Assembly (NCBI RefSeq): GCF_001469865.1
Contig: NZ_LOPV01000429.1
Location: forward strand, 1-52,983
DNA from: Haloferax profundi
GTDB lineage: Archaea > Halobacteriota > Halobacteria > Halobacteriales > Haloferacaceae
Direction of reading: 5' to 3'
DNA: 52,983 bases
Position numbers and translations under genes: made by a program
Notes under the pieces: model-generated
What the model was told of the DNA's origin: nothing
The model's input: the letters and a program-made list of their open reading frames with translations, nothing else
Databases searched by the model: none
In this document: in pieces, positions 26,024-38,525 of the stretch
Layout: each line of letters begins with the position of its first letter
Position numbering within the stretch: the stretch's first letter is position 1

Positions 26024-26992
26024 ATGGCCGCCATCGAACTACACGGGGTGACGAAACGGTTCGAAGACGACCGTGGCGTACTCGGTACGCTCGGGCTCTC
26101 TTCCGACACCGACAGCGTGACCGCCGTCGACAACCTCTCGTTCTCCGTCGAGGAGGGAGAGGTGTTCGGGTTCCTCGGTCCCAACGGTGCCGGAAAGTCC
26201 ACGACTATCAACATGCTCTTGGACTTCGTCCGCCCGACGAGCGGGTCCGTCCGCGTCCTCGGACACGACGCACAGGCCGAGAGCGTCGCCGTCCGCCGCC
26301 GGACCGGTGTCCTCCCAGAAGGGTACGACGTGTACGACCGTCTCACGGGTCGTGAACACGTCGAATTTGCTATCGAGTCGAAAGAAGCCGACGACGACCC
26401 CGACGAACTGCTCTCCCGTGTCGGCCTCGACCCAGACGACGCCGAACGCCGCGCCGGTGGGTACTCGAAAGGGATGGCTCAGCGCCTCGCACTCGCGATG
26501 GCGCTCGCCGGGAGTCCCGACCTCCTCATCCTCGACGAACCGTCGTCGGGGCTGGACCCCGCAGGTGCGCGCGAGATGCGCGAAATCGTCCGCGCGGAGG
26601 CAGACCGTGGCGCGACAGTGTTCTTCTCCAGCCACGTCCTCGGACAGGTCGAAGCAGTCTGTGACCGCGTTGGCATCATGCGCGAGGGCGAACTCATCGC
26701 CGAAGACAGCATCGAGAGCCTCCGCGACAGACTGGAGGCCGAGGCGATTCTCCGCCTCGACGTGGAGGGCGACGCCGACCTCTCGGCGGTTCGTGCCCTC
26801 GACGGCGTCTCGTCGGTCGAATCCAGTGATGGTCGCCTCGTCGTCGCGTGTACCGACGACGCGAAGACGCGAGTCATCGAGGCAGTCGAGTCCAACGGGG
26901 CGACTGTCGCCGACTTCGAGACGGATTCGGCGTCGCTGGAGGACATCTTCCTCGCGTACACCGAAGACGAGAAACAGGAGGTCACCGCATGA
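26024..26992 (+). CDS. ABC-2 type transporter, ATP-binding protein
   Basis: A 322-residue ATPase of an ABC-2 exporter. Walker A is GPNGAGKST (about residues 51-59), the signature is YSKGMAQRLALA, Walker B is LLILDEPSSGLDPAG, and the switch histidine is in FFSSHVLGQVE. The C-terminal 90 residues form the small regulatory domain of this class (ILRLDVEGDAD...SLEDIFLAYTEDE). It overlaps the permease start by four bases (ATGA) and carries GGAGGTC just before the overlap. The layout resembles NosF/NatA type systems; the exported substrate is unknown. Confidence 0.93.
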   Translation: MAAIELHGVTKRFEDDRGVLGTLGLSSDTDSVTAVDNLSFSVEEGEVFGFLGPNGAGKSTTINMLLDFVRPTSGSVRVLGHDAQAESVAVRRRTGVLPEGYDVYDRLTGREHVEFAIESKEADDDPDELLSRVGLDPDDAERRAGGYSKGMAQRLALAMALAGSPDLLILDEPSSGLDPAGAREMREIVRAEADRGATVFFSSHVLGQVEAVCDRVGIMREGELIAEDSIESLRDRLEAEAILRLDVEGDADLSAVRALDGVSSVESSDGRLVVACTDDAKTRVIEAVESNGATVADFETDSASLEDIFLAYTEDEKQEVTA

Positions 26993-27915
26993 CCCTCGAA
27001 TCTGTCGCGCGCAAAGACTTCCGCGACGCCCTCCGCTCGCGGTGGCTCTTGGGCCTCACGCTGTTCTTCAGCCTCATCATCGGCGGGTCGACGGCGCTGT
27101 TCTACGGCGTCCTGCTGAAGGGTGCGGGTGCGAACTCGGAGACGCTGTTCGGACTGACGACTGCACCGGGCGGTCTGTTTAGTTTCTCCTACGCGGGCAT
27201 GCTCGGGTTCATCCTCGCGCTCATCGCCCTCGTCACCGCTCACGGGTCGCTCATCGACGAACGCGAGTCCGGGACGATGAAACTCCTGCTCTCGCTGCCG
27301 AACTCCCGCCGAGACGTGGTGTTCGGGAAACTCGTGGGCCGGACGCTCGTGGTCCTCATCTCGATGCTCGTCGGGTTCGTCATCGCGCTGTTCGCGATGC
27401 TCTTGACCGGCGGACAGGTGATGTTCGCCTCCTACGCGGGTCAGGTCGCCCTCTCGGGACTGTTGGCGACGGCGTTCGTCTCCATCGGTATCTGGCTCTC
27501 GGCCACTTCCGAGTCGCAACGGCAGGCCCTCTTCAGCACCGTCGGCCTGTACTTCATCTTCGCCGTCCTCTGGTCGACGGTGGTTACGGGCGTCCCGCGG
27601 ATTCTCAACTGGGCGATAGAACAACTGCCGGGCGTCGAACCGATGGCGGGCGAACAAGTCGCGCTCATGCAGATGTTCATCAAGTACCTGAACCCGCTTC
27701 GCGCCTACGAGACGCTCGTGGCGCAACTGTACGGTCCGGCCGCCGCGGCCCGTCTGTTCAAGGCGGGACTCGGTGAGTCACTGGTCCTCCAACCCATCTT
27801 ACAGGAGTCGATTCCGTTCTACCTCTCCGGGCCGTTCATCCTCGCCGTCCTCCTCGGGTGGATTGTCATCCCGCCACTCCTCGGCTACTGGACGTTCACG
27901 CGCGTCGACCTCTGA
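26989..27915 (+). CDS. ABC-2 type transporter, permease
   Basis: A 308-residue membrane protein partner of the preceding ATPase. It has six hydrophobic segments and the pattern of ABC-2 permeases: an amphipathic start (LESVARKDFRDALRSRWLLG), a large first loop, and the conserved DERESGTMKLLLSLPNSRRD before the third segment. This motif is usual in NosY-like permeases. The ATG at 26989 overlaps the ATPase stop, so the pair is translated together. It is convergent with the ligase gene. Substrate unknown. Confidence 0.9.
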   Translation: MTLESVARKDFRDALRSRWLLGLTLFFSLIIGGSTALFYGVLLKGAGANSETLFGLTTAPGGLFSFSYAGMLGFILALIALVTAHGSLIDERESGTMKLLLSLPNSRRDVVFGKLVGRTLVVLISMLVGFVIALFAMLLTGGQVMFASYAGQVALSGLLATAFVSIGIWLSATSESQRQALFSTVGLYFIFAVLWSTVVTGVPRILNWAIEQLPGVEPMAGEQVALMQMFIKYLNPLRAYETLVAQLYGPAAAARLFKAGLGESLVLQPILQESIPFYLSGPFILAVLLGWIVIPPLLGYWTFTRVDL

Positions 27916-27932
27916 GGGAATCTCTTCTTTCG

Positions 27933-30089
<2,157 letters not shown>

Positions 30090-30308
30090 TCAGGCGAAGA
30101 GATACGCGACACCCAGTGCAGTCATGAAGATACCACCGAACCGCGTGAGCGTCACGTTCCACTCGGCGGGTTCTACCTCGTCCCACGACGTCTTGCTCCC
30201 GATTGAATCCAGTCGCTCCGTGAACTGGGCCGTCTTGTAGGGTTTGACGGCACCGGGGAGGCCGATGGCGAGGAACACGACACCGACCCCGAAGAGGTGT
30301 TCAGCCAT
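30090..30308 (-). CDS. Small membrane protein, unknown function
   Basis: A 72-residue protein with two predicted membrane segments (about residues 4-20 and 56-71) separated by a polar loop containing YKTAQFTERLDSIGSKTSWD. The ATG at 30308 was chosen because AAAATACATG on the minus strand (30329-30339) gives a TATA box about 27 bases upstream. It resembles small conserved haloarchaeal membrane proteins but I cannot name a function. It is divergent from the metY gene and in the same direction as ligN. Confidence 0.75.
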   Translation of the reverse strand: MAEHLFGVGVVFLAIGLPGAVKPYKTAQFTERLDSIGSKTSWDEVEPAEWNVTLTRFGGIFMTALGVAYLFA

Positions 30309-30463
30309 ACCACAACTGTCTGACTGGCCGACATGTATTTTCGGGCCAGTCGAGTCGGGCAGTCCGGTCGTCTCCGACGGAATCCACCACTCTCGCGACA
30401 ACCGTGGGCAACGCTTGCCGTAACTAGTGGTTATTCTTCGTTCCAGAAATATGCATCTCATAC

Positions 30464-31789
30464 ATGAACCGAGGTTTCCGCACTCGTGGCCTCCACGCCG
30501 GGCAGGACCCGGACCCGGCCACAGGGGCCCGTGCCCCGCCACTCTATCAGACCACGTCGTACGTCTTCGACGACGCGGACACCGCCGCAGACCTCTACGC
30601 GCTCGAATCCGACGGCGACGTGTACTCACGAATCTCGAACCCGACGACTCGTATCCTCGAACGCCGACTCGCCGCCCTCGAAGCGGGCGTCGATTCGGTC
30701 GTCACTGCCTCGGGAATGGCCGCCCTCGACGCCATCACTACCGTCCTCGCCTCCGCCGGTGACAACGTCGTCCTCTCGGAGGACATGTACGGCGGCACCT
30801 CATCGTACTTCTCGAAGACGGCGACTCGCAGAGGAATCGAACCACGGACCGTCGAGACACTGGACGTGGACGCCTACGACGACGCAATCGACGAAGACAC
30901 CGCGTTCGTCCACGTCGAGACGGTTGCGAACCCCTCCCTGAAGACGCCGGATTTCGAGGCAATCGCCGAGGTGGCCCACGACAACCGCGTTCCACTCGTC
31001 GTGGACAACACGTTCGCCACGCCGGCGCTCTGTCGGCCCATCGAACACGGCGCAGACATCGTCTGGGAGTCCACGACGAAGTGGATTCACGGGTCGGGAA
31101 CCACCGTCGGCGGCGTCGTCGTCGACGGCGGCACCTTCCCGTGGGACGCCGCAGACTACGACGAACTCTCCGGTGAGAACCCGGCGTTCGGCGTCGATTT
31201 CGTCGAGCGATTCGGTGAACGCGCGTTCTCACAGGTCGTCCGCCACCGTGCCGTCAGAAGCACCGGCAGTTGCCAGTCGCCCTTCGACGCGTGGCAGACG
31301 ATTCAGGGCCTCGAAACGCTCGCGCTCCGAATGCGCGCCCACTGCGAGAACGCCCGGCAGGTCGCCGAACACCTCCGCGACCACGAGGCCGTCTCGTGGG
31401 TGTCGTACCCCGGATTCGAGGACCACGAGACGCACGAACTCGCGTCGCGGTATCTGGAAGGTGGATACGCCGGGATGGTCACGTTCGGCCTCGACGGTGC
31501 GGACGACGAGGAATCCTACGAGGCGGCAAAGACCGTCTGCGAATCGGTCGAACTCGTGAGTTTCCTCGCCAACATCGGCGACGCGAAGTCACTCCTCATC
31601 CACCCGGCGTCGACGACGCACGCGCAACTCTCGCTGGACGAACAGCGTGCGGCGGGCGTCCAACCCGACATGCTGCGCCTCTCGGTCGGTATCGAAGATG
31701 CTGCGGACATCGTTTCCGACCTCGACCAGGCCATCGACCGGGCACTTGCAGCACGACCTGTCGCTGCGACTGGTGAGGTGGAATCATGA
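30464..31789 (+). CDS. metY: O-acetylhomoserine sulfhydrylase-type PLP enzyme (copy 1)
   Basis: A 441-residue Cys/Met metabolism PLP enzyme. Signatures are [20 protein letters not shown] at the start, the pyridoxal-binding [11 protein letters not shown] with the Schiff-base lysine, and [13 protein letters not shown] near the end. Together with metX, whose start overlaps its stop (ATGA), it should turn O-acetylhomoserine and sulfide into homocysteine. Cystathionine gamma-synthase activity cannot be excluded from sequence. A second copy follows metX. A TATA-like TTATTC (30431-30436) sits about 30 bases before the start. Patches of almost identical DNA with copy 2 suggest gene conversion. Confidence 0.9.
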   Translation: MNRGFRTRGLHAGQDPDPATGARAPPLYQTTSYVFDDADTAADLYALESDGDVYSRISNPTTRILERRLAALEAGVDSVVTASGMAALDAITTVLASAGDNVVLSEDMYGGTSSYFSKTATRRGIEPRTVETLDVDAYDDAIDEDTAFVHVETVANPSLKTPDFEAIAEVAHDNRVPLVVDNTFATPALCRPIEHGADIVWESTTKWIHGSGTTVGGVVVDGGTFPWDAADYDELSGENPAFGVDFVERFGERAFSQVVRHRAVRSTGSCQSPFDAWQTIQGLETLALRMRAHCENARQVAEHLRDHEAVSWVSYPGFEDHETHELASRYLEGGYAGMVTFGLDGADDEESYEAAKTVCESVELVSFLANIGDAKSLLIHPASTTHAQLSLDEQRAAGVQPDMLRLSVGIEDAADIVSDLDQAIDRALAARPVAATGEVES

Positions 31790-33033
31790 GTCGCACACGA
31801 ACCGCCCCGGGTCGACGAGTCGAATCGGACGTCGTCGACGTGGGCGAGTTCCAGTTCGAGTCGGGCGAACTCATCCCCAACTTGCACGTCGCGTACGAGG
31901 CCTACGGCGAGTTCACCGGCGACAACGCAGTCGTCGTCTGTCACGCCCTCACTGGAAGCCAACACGTCGCGAGTCTCGGAAGTGGGTCGAGTGTCTCGGG
32001 ACAGGCCCGCGCGTGGTGGTCCGACATCGTCGGGCCGGGCAAAGCCATCGACACCAACGACTACTACGTCGTCTGTGTGAACGTGCCGGGGTCCTGTTAC
32101 GGGACCAGCGGTCCCGCGAGCGAGGGTCCGGACGGCGAACCGTGGGGGACCGACTTCCCGCCGGTCACCGTCTCCGACTGGACGCGCGCACAGCGTCTGC
32201 TCCTCGACCACCTCGGAATTGGCCGACTCCACGCCGTCGTCGGCGGGTCCGTCGGCGGGATGAACGCCCTCGACTGGGCCGTCCAATATCCCGACGACGT
32301 GGACCGCCTCGTCGTCGTCGCGGCGGCGGCGCGACTCGACCCGCAGTGTCTCGGCCTCGACGCCGTCGCGCGCCGCGCCATCACGACCGACCCGAACTGG
32401 AACGGCGGCAACTACTACGGCGACGACCAGCCAGACCCCGAACAGGGACTCGGATTGGCCCGGCAAATCGGCCACCTGATGTACCTCTCGAAGGACTCGA
32501 TGGACCGGAAGTTCGGCCGGCGGTCCGCCGGTCGCGGTGGCCGCGGGGACACGTACCCTGCCGACCCAGCGGCGGCGTTCTTCCCCTACCGCGAAGTCGA
32601 GTCGTACCTCGACTATCAAGCCGAGAAGTTCGCCGAACGCTTCGACGCGAACTCGTATCTGTACCTCACGCGCGCCATGGACGACTTCGACCTCTCGGAG
32701 GGATACGAGTCCGACGCTGCTGCGCTCGCCGCGTTCGAGGGCGAGGCGCTCCTCGTCTCGTTCACTGGTGACTGGCACTTCACGACCGAGCAGTCGGAGT
32801 CGCTGGCGGAGGCCTTCCGCCGGAGCGGCGCGCCAGTGGCACACCACGTCGTCGAGTCCGACCACGGCCACGACGCCTTCCTCGTCGAACCCGAGAAGGT
32901 CGGCCCGCCACTCGGTGACTTCCTCACGGAGGGCGTCGCTGGCCGGGCCGTGACCGACACCGTCGCCGACGGCGGCGAACCGGAGTCGGAGAAAGACTTC
33001 GCACCGGTTCACTCGTCGCTGTTCAGTCGGTAG
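31786..33033 (+). CDS. metX: Homoserine O-acetyltransferase
   Basis: A 415-residue alpha/beta-hydrolase of the MetX family that activates homoserine with acetyl-CoA. The nucleophile elbow is [10 protein letters not shown] (Ser155). The oxyanion and substrate loop are in [13 protein letters not shown] and [14 protein letters not shown], and the catalytic aspartate and histidine are near the end (VSFTGDWHF and [14 protein letters not shown]). It starts inside the stop of metY copy 1 and is followed 120 bases later by metY copy 2. This puts substrate supply and use in one cluster for methionine synthesis. Confidence 0.94.
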   Translation: MSRTRTAPGRRVESDVVDVGEFQFESGELIPNLHVAYEAYGEFTGDNAVVVCHALTGSQHVASLGSGSSVSGQARAWWSDIVGPGKAIDTNDYYVVCVNVPGSCYGTSGPASEGPDGEPWGTDFPPVTVSDWTRAQRLLLDHLGIGRLHAVVGGSVGGMNALDWAVQYPDDVDRLVVVAAAARLDPQCLGLDAVARRAITTDPNWNGGNYYGDDQPDPEQGLGLARQIGHLMYLSKDSMDRKFGRRSAGRGGRGDTYPADPAAAFFPYREVESYLDYQAEKFAERFDANSYLYLTRAMDDFDLSEGYESDAAALAAFEGEALLVSFTGDWHFTTEQSESLAEAFRRSGAPVAHHVVESDHGHDAFLVEPEKVGPPLGDFLTEGVAGRAVTDTVADGGEPESEKDFAPVHSSLFSR

Positions 33034-33152
33034 AGCGACCCGAGTACCGTCGCTCGCTGGCGCGACCAGCGTCGCGTGCACCCGCGTCGCAGACACCGGC
33101 GGGAATTGCGCGCGTCACCCTGTTTTAGCCCCGTCAGGCCGAGTCACGAACT

Positions 33153-34445
33153 ATGAGTGACGACAAACCGGGATTCCACACCCGGAGCCTTCACGCAGGA
33201 CAGGACCCGGACGACGCGACGGGTGCCCGTGCCCCGCCACTGTACCAGACCACCTCGTACGTCTTTGAGGACGCCGCGGACGCCGCCGCGCAGTTCGCCC
33301 TCGAAAAGCCCGGCCACATCTACTCGCGTCTGATGAACCCGACGGTCGGGATGCTCCAAGAGCGTCTCGCCTCGCTCGAAAGCGGCGTCGGTGCCGTCGC
33401 CACCTCCTCGGGGATGGCCGCGTTCGACCTCCTGAACTTCCTCCTCGCGTCGGCCGGCGACAACATCGTCTCCGCGTCGTCGCTCTACGGCGGGACCTAC
33501 ACGTACCTCACGCACTCTGTCGAGCGCCGCGGGGTCACCACCCGGTTCGTCGACACCCTCGACGTGGACGCCTACGAGGAAGCAATCGACGAGGACACCG
33601 CGTTCGTTCACCTCGAAACCATCGGCAACCCTGCACTCGTGACGCCCGATATCGAGGCAATCGCCGAGGTGGCCCACGACCACGGGACGCCGCTCGTCGT
33701 GGACAACACGTTCGCGACGCCGTACCTCTGTAACCCCATCGAACACGGCGCAGACATCGTCTGGCAGTCCACGACGAAGTGGATTCACGGCGCTGGCACG
33801 ACCATCGGCGGCGTCGTCGTCGACGGCGGGAACTTCCCGTGGAGCGAGTACGCCGACGACTACCCCGAGATTGCCAAGCCGAACCCGGCGTACCACGGCG
33901 TCAACTTCGACGAGACGTTCGGGCCCGCAGGGTTCACCTACGCCGCCATCGCCCGCGGTCTGCGCGACCTCGGTAACTCCCAGTCGCCGTTCGACGCGTG
34001 GCAGACGCTGGAAAAACTCGAGTCGCTCCCGCTTCGGATGCGTGCACACTGCGAGAACGCACAGGCCGTCGCAGAGTTCTTAGACGACCACGAGAAGGTG
34101 TCGTGGGTGAACTACCCCGGCCTCGAATCGCACGAGACCCACGAGGAAGCCTCGAAGTACCTCGACGGCGGGTACGGCGGCATGATTACGTTCGGACTCG
34201 CAGACGGCTACGAGGCGGCGAAGGGCACCGTCAACGGCGTCGAACTCGCGTCACTCCTCGCCAACGTCGGCGACGCGAAGACGCTCGTCATCCACCCGGC
34301 GTCGACGACGCACCAGCAACTCACCGAAGAAGAACAGGCCGCCGCAGGCGTCACGCCCGACATGGTCCGCCTCTCGGTCGGCATCGAAGACGTAGACGAC
34401 ATCATCGCCGACCTGGACCAGGCGATTCGCTCGGCGTCGGTCTGA
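33153..34445 (+). CDS. metY: O-acetylhomoserine sulfhydrylase-type PLP enzyme (copy 2)
   Basis: A 430-residue paralogue of the gene at 30464 across its whole length, with the same start ([20 protein letters not shown]), the PLP lysine in [11 protein letters not shown] and the terminal [13 protein letters not shown]. Compared with copy 1 it has a longer loop after the PLP site (EYADDYPEIAKPNPAYHGVN), which is normal for MetY proper, while copy 1 is shorter there. The two may therefore differ in thiol substrate or be gamma-synthase and sulfhydrylase. It has its own upstream gap of 120 bases after metX. Confidence 0.9.
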   Translation: MSDDKPGFHTRSLHAGQDPDDATGARAPPLYQTTSYVFEDAADAAAQFALEKPGHIYSRLMNPTVGMLQERLASLESGVGAVATSSGMAAFDLLNFLLASAGDNIVSASSLYGGTYTYLTHSVERRGVTTRFVDTLDVDAYEEAIDEDTAFVHLETIGNPALVTPDIEAIAEVAHDHGTPLVVDNTFATPYLCNPIEHGADIVWQSTTKWIHGAGTTIGGVVVDGGNFPWSEYADDYPEIAKPNPAYHGVNFDETFGPAGFTYAAIARGLRDLGNSQSPFDAWQTLEKLESLPLRMRAHCENAQAVAEFLDDHEKVSWVNYPGLESHETHEEASKYLDGGYGGMITFGLADGYEAAKGTVNGVELASLLANVGDAKTLVIHPASTTHQQLTEEEQAAAGVTPDMVRLSVGIEDVDDIIADLDQAIRSASV

Positions 34446-34534
34446 AACGCTCGGCTCACGGCTCGCCCTCACATGGGTGAGGAATCGACAGTTCGACCGT
34501 CGCTCCTTTTGCAGATGAGCGGGAATGGGAGTTC

Positions 34535-35695
34535 GTGGTAGAATCACTCCTGTTCGTCGGACTCTTGGTGGCAGTGTTCGTCGGGTTCAACATCGGCGGG
34601 TCGTCGACGGGGGTCGCGTTCGGACCGGCCGTCGGGAGCGACGTGCTCGGCAAACCCGCCGCTGCGGCGTTGATGACCGGGTTCGCGCTCCTCGGTGGGT
34701 GGACCATCGGACGGGAAGTCGTCGCCAAGATGGGCGGCGAAATCGTTCCGCAGAGTGAGTTCACCCTCGCGGCGAGCGTCGCCGTCCTCTTCTTCGTCGG
34801 GTTGGCGCTCTTAGTCTCCAACACGTTCGGCGTCCCTGCATCCACGTCGATGACCGCAGTCGGCGCAATCGCTGGCCTCGGCCTCGCGCGCGGGTCGCTC
34901 AACTCCGACGTGATGCTCGAAATCATCTCGTGGTGGATTGTCGCGCCGGTCATCGCGTTCTGGATTTGTGCCGTCATCGGTCGGTACATCTACCCGTACC
35001 TCGACGCGTGGCTCAAACTCGACCAGAGTCCGGGCGCACTCGTCGAACTCGACCGAAACGGCACCATCCCACGCCCTCGTCTCGGGCCGAATACGACCTA
35101 CCGTGAGTTCGGGAGCACGATTCTCGTCGTCGTCGTCGCCTGTTACATGGCGTTCTCTGCGGGTGCGTCGAACGTCGCCAACGCAGTGGCACCGCTCGTC
35201 GGCAACGGCGCAATCGGGATGAACACCGGTATCCTCATCGCGGGTGGGGCGATTGGCCTCGGTGCGTTCACTATCGCCCGCCGGACGCTCGACACCGTCG
35301 GCAACGACCTCACAGACCTCCCGATTCTCGCGGCACTCATCGTCGAGGCGGTGAGCGCCTCTCTCATCTCGTTCCTCTCGGCAATCGGCATCCCGGCGAG
35401 TCTGGCAGTCAGTGCGACGATGTGCATCGTCGGCCTCGGGTGGGGACGTGCGACCCGGACCGTCAAACTCGGCGAGGCGCTCAGCGGCCGAGAATCGGTG
35501 CAAGTGTCGGTCAACGCCCTCGCTGCCGAGCGTGAGGACGAAGTCCCGAAGATGGGCGAAGAGGCGCCCGACGAACTCTCTGCTCACGACCTGTTCGACC
35601 CCGGCACGACTGGCCGCGTCATCTTCTTCTGGATGCTCACGCCATCGGTGTCGGCTATCGCCTCGTACGCGTTGTTCTCGTCGAGCGTGTTTTAA
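34535..35695 (+). CDS. PiT-family inorganic phosphate permease
   Basis: A 386-residue membrane protein with about ten hydrophobic segments. Both PiT signatures are present: FVGFNIGGSSTGVAFGPAV near the N-terminus, and AGASNVANAVAPLVG in the second half. The PASTSMTAVGAI stretch is typical. GTG is the start: no in-frame ATG is near, and CTCCTTTTGC (34503-34512) is placed about 27 bases before it. Transport of phosphate with a cation is expected for the family; halophiles use sodium in many such systems. No PhoU-like gene is adjacent. Confidence 0.9.
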   Translation: MVESLLFVGLLVAVFVGFNIGGSSTGVAFGPAVGSDVLGKPAAAALMTGFALLGGWTIGREVVAKMGGEIVPQSEFTLAASVAVLFFVGLALLVSNTFGVPASTSMTAVGAIAGLGLARGSLNSDVMLEIISWWIVAPVIAFWICAVIGRYIYPYLDAWLKLDQSPGALVELDRNGTIPRPRLGPNTTYREFGSTILVVVVACYMAFSAGASNVANAVAPLVGNGAIGMNTGILIAGGAIGLGAFTIARRTLDTVGNDLTDLPILAALIVEAVSASLISFLSAIGIPASLAVSATMCIVGLGWGRATRTVKLGEALSGRESVQVSVNALAAEREDEVPKMGEEAPDELSAHDLFDPGTTGRVIFFWMLTPSVSAIASYALFSSSVF

Positions 35696-35818
35696 TCGGA
35701 CATCTCCCCGTTCGGTTGTCGTCTCCTTTCGGTCTACCGTGACTGAGGCCGTCACGCCGGCCAGTTTCGCCGCACGGAACAGCAAAGTCTAATGGTGTGG
35801 CCTCCGAACCGCTTGTTG

Positions 35819-36208
35819 ATGCCCACGGTAACCTACCTCAACTACGAAACTCTCGACGACCAGGGCTGGGACCTCGACGACGAGGACCTCTTCGAGAAGG
35901 CGGCTGACGCCGGTCTCGACGCCGAAAACTTCGGCGAGCTCGAAGTCAACCAGGGCGAGTACATCCTCGAAGCCGCAGAGGCACAGGGCTACGACTGGCC
36001 CTTCAGCTGCCGCGCAGGTGCCTGTGCGAACTGTGCCGCCATCGTCAAAGAAGGCGACATCGAGATGGACATGCAGCAGATCCTCTCCGACGAGGAAGTC
36101 AACGACAAGAACGTCCGTCTGACCTGCATCGGTTCGCCCACGGCTGACGAGGTCAAGATCGTCTACAACGCGAAGCACCTCGACTACCTGCAGAACCGCG
36201 TCATCTAA
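35819..36208 (+). CDS. fdx: Halophilic 2Fe-2S ferredoxin
   Basis: A 129-residue plant-type ferredoxin very close in length to the known Halobacterium protein. Cluster ligands are Cys64, Cys69, Cys72 (CRAGACANC) and Cys103 (LTCIG). It has the halophile-specific acidic insertion near the N-terminus ([20 protein letters not shown]). It carries electrons for 2-oxoacid ferredoxin oxidoreductases. I use the ATG at 35819; the nine earlier in-frame codons would add a Trp/Pro/Arg-rich piece not seen in the family. Monocistronic. Confidence 0.95.
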   Translation: MPTVTYLNYETLDDQGWDLDDEDLFEKAADAGLDAENFGELEVNQGEYILEAAEAQGYDWPFSCRAGACANCAAIVKEGDIEMDMQQILSDEEVNDKNVRLTCIGSPTADEVKIVYNAKHLDYLQNRVI

Positions 36209-36297
36209 GACGCCAACTCAGCACTTTCTTTCGGCAGTCGGTCGGTGAGCGACTGCGCCGTCTGTCGACCCCCGACAGACATTTGTCACCTTGTACG

Positions 36298-37266
36298 GTG
36301 CGTCTGCATGTGTCGCCGTTCGCCCACGCCTTCCCAGACGAACTCGACTTCTCGCTTCCACCGGAACCGACCGAACTTGGACGTTTGAGTGCCTTTCTCG
36401 TCTGCGTCTCGCTCACGACTGCCGGTGCGTACTGGCTCTCACTCCGTCTGCGTGGTGTCCCTGTTCTGGACGTGCTCTCGTCTCCGGGCCTCGCGGGTCT
36501 CGCACTCCCGACGCTCGCGTACGCGAGATACGTCGGTATCGACCTCCCACTTCGCGTCGACCTGTCGCTGACACGGGTCCGACCGAGTGACGTCGGGACA
36601 GTGGGTGCTGTCCTCCTCGCGCCCACCCTCGCCCTCGTCGCCGTGACTGTCGCCACGCCGCTCGTCTTCGGCACGTCGTTCGCGGCGGTCGTCGGGTCGA
36701 CGTTTCACCCGAAGGCGTCGGTGTTGGCCGCCGCTTCGTGGTGGGCCGAACCAACGTTTCTCGCCGGGGCTGGCTATGGCGTGTTGACCGCGCTGATGTT
36801 CGAACACCTGCGAACACGGGTGTCGCTCTCGTCGCGTGGGGGCGTCCTCTCCGCGGCGGCCCTGGCGATGTACTTCCACGGTGGACTTCGAAGCGCCGCG
36901 CTGACGCTCGTCTCGTTCCCCAAACAGTGGCGACTCGGCCTCTTTGCCATCCTCCTCGTCGCCACCGTCGCCGGCGGTATCACCGTCGGGTTCGTCTACC
37001 GAAGTGCAGTCGAACGTTCGATTCGGGTGGTCTACCGGCCCGTCTTCGTCCCGGTCTTTGCGCTCGGGGTGCTCTCGCTCGTCGCGTTCGTGACGCTGTT
37101 TGCCGAGGTTCCCGGTGGGTTCGAACACGCACTGTGGGGACTCGCGTTCGGGTGTGCCGCGCACGGATACGCCCGAACCAGGTCCGTGTGGGTACCAGTC
37201 GTCGCGATGTCGCTGTTCGGCCTCGCCGTCCGCCTCGTCGGGTTCGTCGAACTCGCCGTCTTCTAA
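36298..37266 (+). CDS. Polytopic membrane protein, unknown function
   Basis: A protein of about 322 residues with about eight hydrophobic segments and a short charged N-tail (FAHAFPDELDFSLPPEPTEL). Histidines are found in segment ends (MYFHGGLRS), but no clear family motif is seen. The start is uncertain: TTG at 36283, GTG at 36298 and GTG at 36310 are all in frame; I give the middle one. It might be a relative of CPBP or PrsW-like proteases, but the glutamate motifs of those are not visible, so I leave the function open. Confidence 0.7.
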   Translation: MRLHVSPFAHAFPDELDFSLPPEPTELGRLSAFLVCVSLTTAGAYWLSLRLRGVPVLDVLSSPGLAGLALPTLAYARYVGIDLPLRVDLSLTRVRPSDVGTVGAVLLAPTLALVAVTVATPLVFGTSFAAVVGSTFHPKASVLAAASWWAEPTFLAGAGYGVLTALMFEHLRTRVSLSSRGGVLSAAALAMYFHGGLRSAALTLVSFPKQWRLGLFAILLVATVAGGITVGFVYRSAVERSIRVVYRPVFVPVFALGVLSLVAFVTLFAEVPGGFEHALWGLAFGCAAHGYARTRSVWVPVVAMSLFGLAVRLVGFVELAVF

Positions 37267-37369
37267 TCTCGTCCGATTCGGCCCAGCTTTCCCCCTGCAC
37301 ACTACACTCCCAGTTTCACGACTGAGAACCTTCCCGAACACCTAACTCCCCTGCCCCCAGTCTGCCGGT

Positions 37370-38431
37370 ATGTTCGGTATCGGCACGCTCCCCGACCTCT
37401 TGCGACTGGTCGTCGTGCCCGTCCTCGCGTGGACCGCGTGGCGGGACATCCGCACGCGACGCGTCCCGAACGTCGTCTGGTATCCACTGGCGGCGCTCGG
37501 ACTCGTCTTGCTCGTGTGGGAGACTCTCGGCCACCTCCCGGTCGAGACGGTGTTCGACCGCCTCTACCTCATCCGGGTCGGTGTGAGCGTCTTCTTCGTC
37601 GTCCCGCTCTCGTACATGTTCTGGCGACTCGGCGGATTCGGTGGTGCCGACGCCAAGGCACTCATGGTCTTCGCCATCTTGCTGCCGACGTTCCCGAGTT
37701 ACACCCTCGGCGAACTCGTCTTGCCCCTCGAACGGACGACCCTCGGCGTCTTCTCGATGACCATCCTCACGAACACCGTCATCATCGGCCTCGCGTACCC
37801 TATCCTGCTCGCCGTCCGCAACCTCGTCGCGGGCGAGTTCGAGTTCCCACTCTCGTTCGTCGGCCGGCGCGTCTCCGTTCCGTCGCTCGCGACCACTCAC
37901 GGCCGCCTGTTCGAGTCGCCCGACGGTGTCACGCGAAACGGGTTGGACCTCGACGCACTCCGGATGTACCTGCGCTGGCGCGGCCTGTCGCTCGCAGACC
38001 TCAGAGCAGCATCCGAGGCGCTCCGTGACCCGGAGACTATCGGCGAGACGTTCGACCCGACGGACGGCGCGGTTCACCGACAGGTGAGTACCGACGGCGG
38101 GTCCGCAGCGAGAACCGCACGTGACGAGGACGTCGACGCTGCCCACGAGTCTGCCCAAGACGCCGACACCGACGCTGCCCACGAACCTGCCTCGGACACC
38201 GACTTCGAGGACCCGTGGGGTGCAGCAGCATTCCTCGACTCTATCGACGGGTCTGCCTACGGGACCACACCGGAGAAACTCCGCGGTGGTCTCGAACTGG
38301 TGACGACCCGTGAGTCCGTCTGGATTTCTCCCGGCATCCCGTTCATCGTCCCGATGTTCGTCGGCCTGGTCGTCGCGTTCGTCTACGGAGACATCCTCTT
38401 CGGCGTCCTCGGTGCACTCGGAATCGTCTGA
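37370..38431 (+). CDS. pibD: Prepilin/archaellin peptidase PibD
   Basis: A 353-residue aspartic membrane peptidase that removes class III signal peptides from pilins and archaellins. The first catalytic aspartate is in WRDIRTRRVPN (Asp26), and the second in GFGGADAKALM (Asp94, GxGD-like). Six membrane segments are expected. A long cytosolic insert (about residues 165-300) is hydrophilic and acidic, as in Haloferax PibD. I infer it serves the cell's type IV pili and archaella even though no pilin gene lies in the window. It has its own gap of 103 bases upstream. Confidence 0.92.
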   Translation: MFGIGTLPDLLRLVVVPVLAWTAWRDIRTRRVPNVVWYPLAALGLVLLVWETLGHLPVETVFDRLYLIRVGVSVFFVVPLSYMFWRLGGFGGADAKALMVFAILLPTFPSYTLGELVLPLERTTLGVFSMTILTNTVIIGLAYPILLAVRNLVAGEFEFPLSFVGRRVSVPSLATTHGRLFESPDGVTRNGLDLDALRMYLRWRGLSLADLRAASEALRDPETIGETFDPTDGAVHRQVSTDGGSAARTARDEDVDAAHESAQDADTDAAHEPASDTDFEDPWGAAAFLDSIDGSAYGTTPEKLRGGLELVTTRESVWISPGIPFIVPMFVGLVVAFVYGDILFGVLGALGIV

Positions 38432-38525
38432 TGTGGACCGATAATCACTCGGTGTCACGCGATGGCGACCCGACGGCGTCCGACGACGCACAAGAGATAA
38501 CCCCCGTGACCCCGTGGCCGGAACC

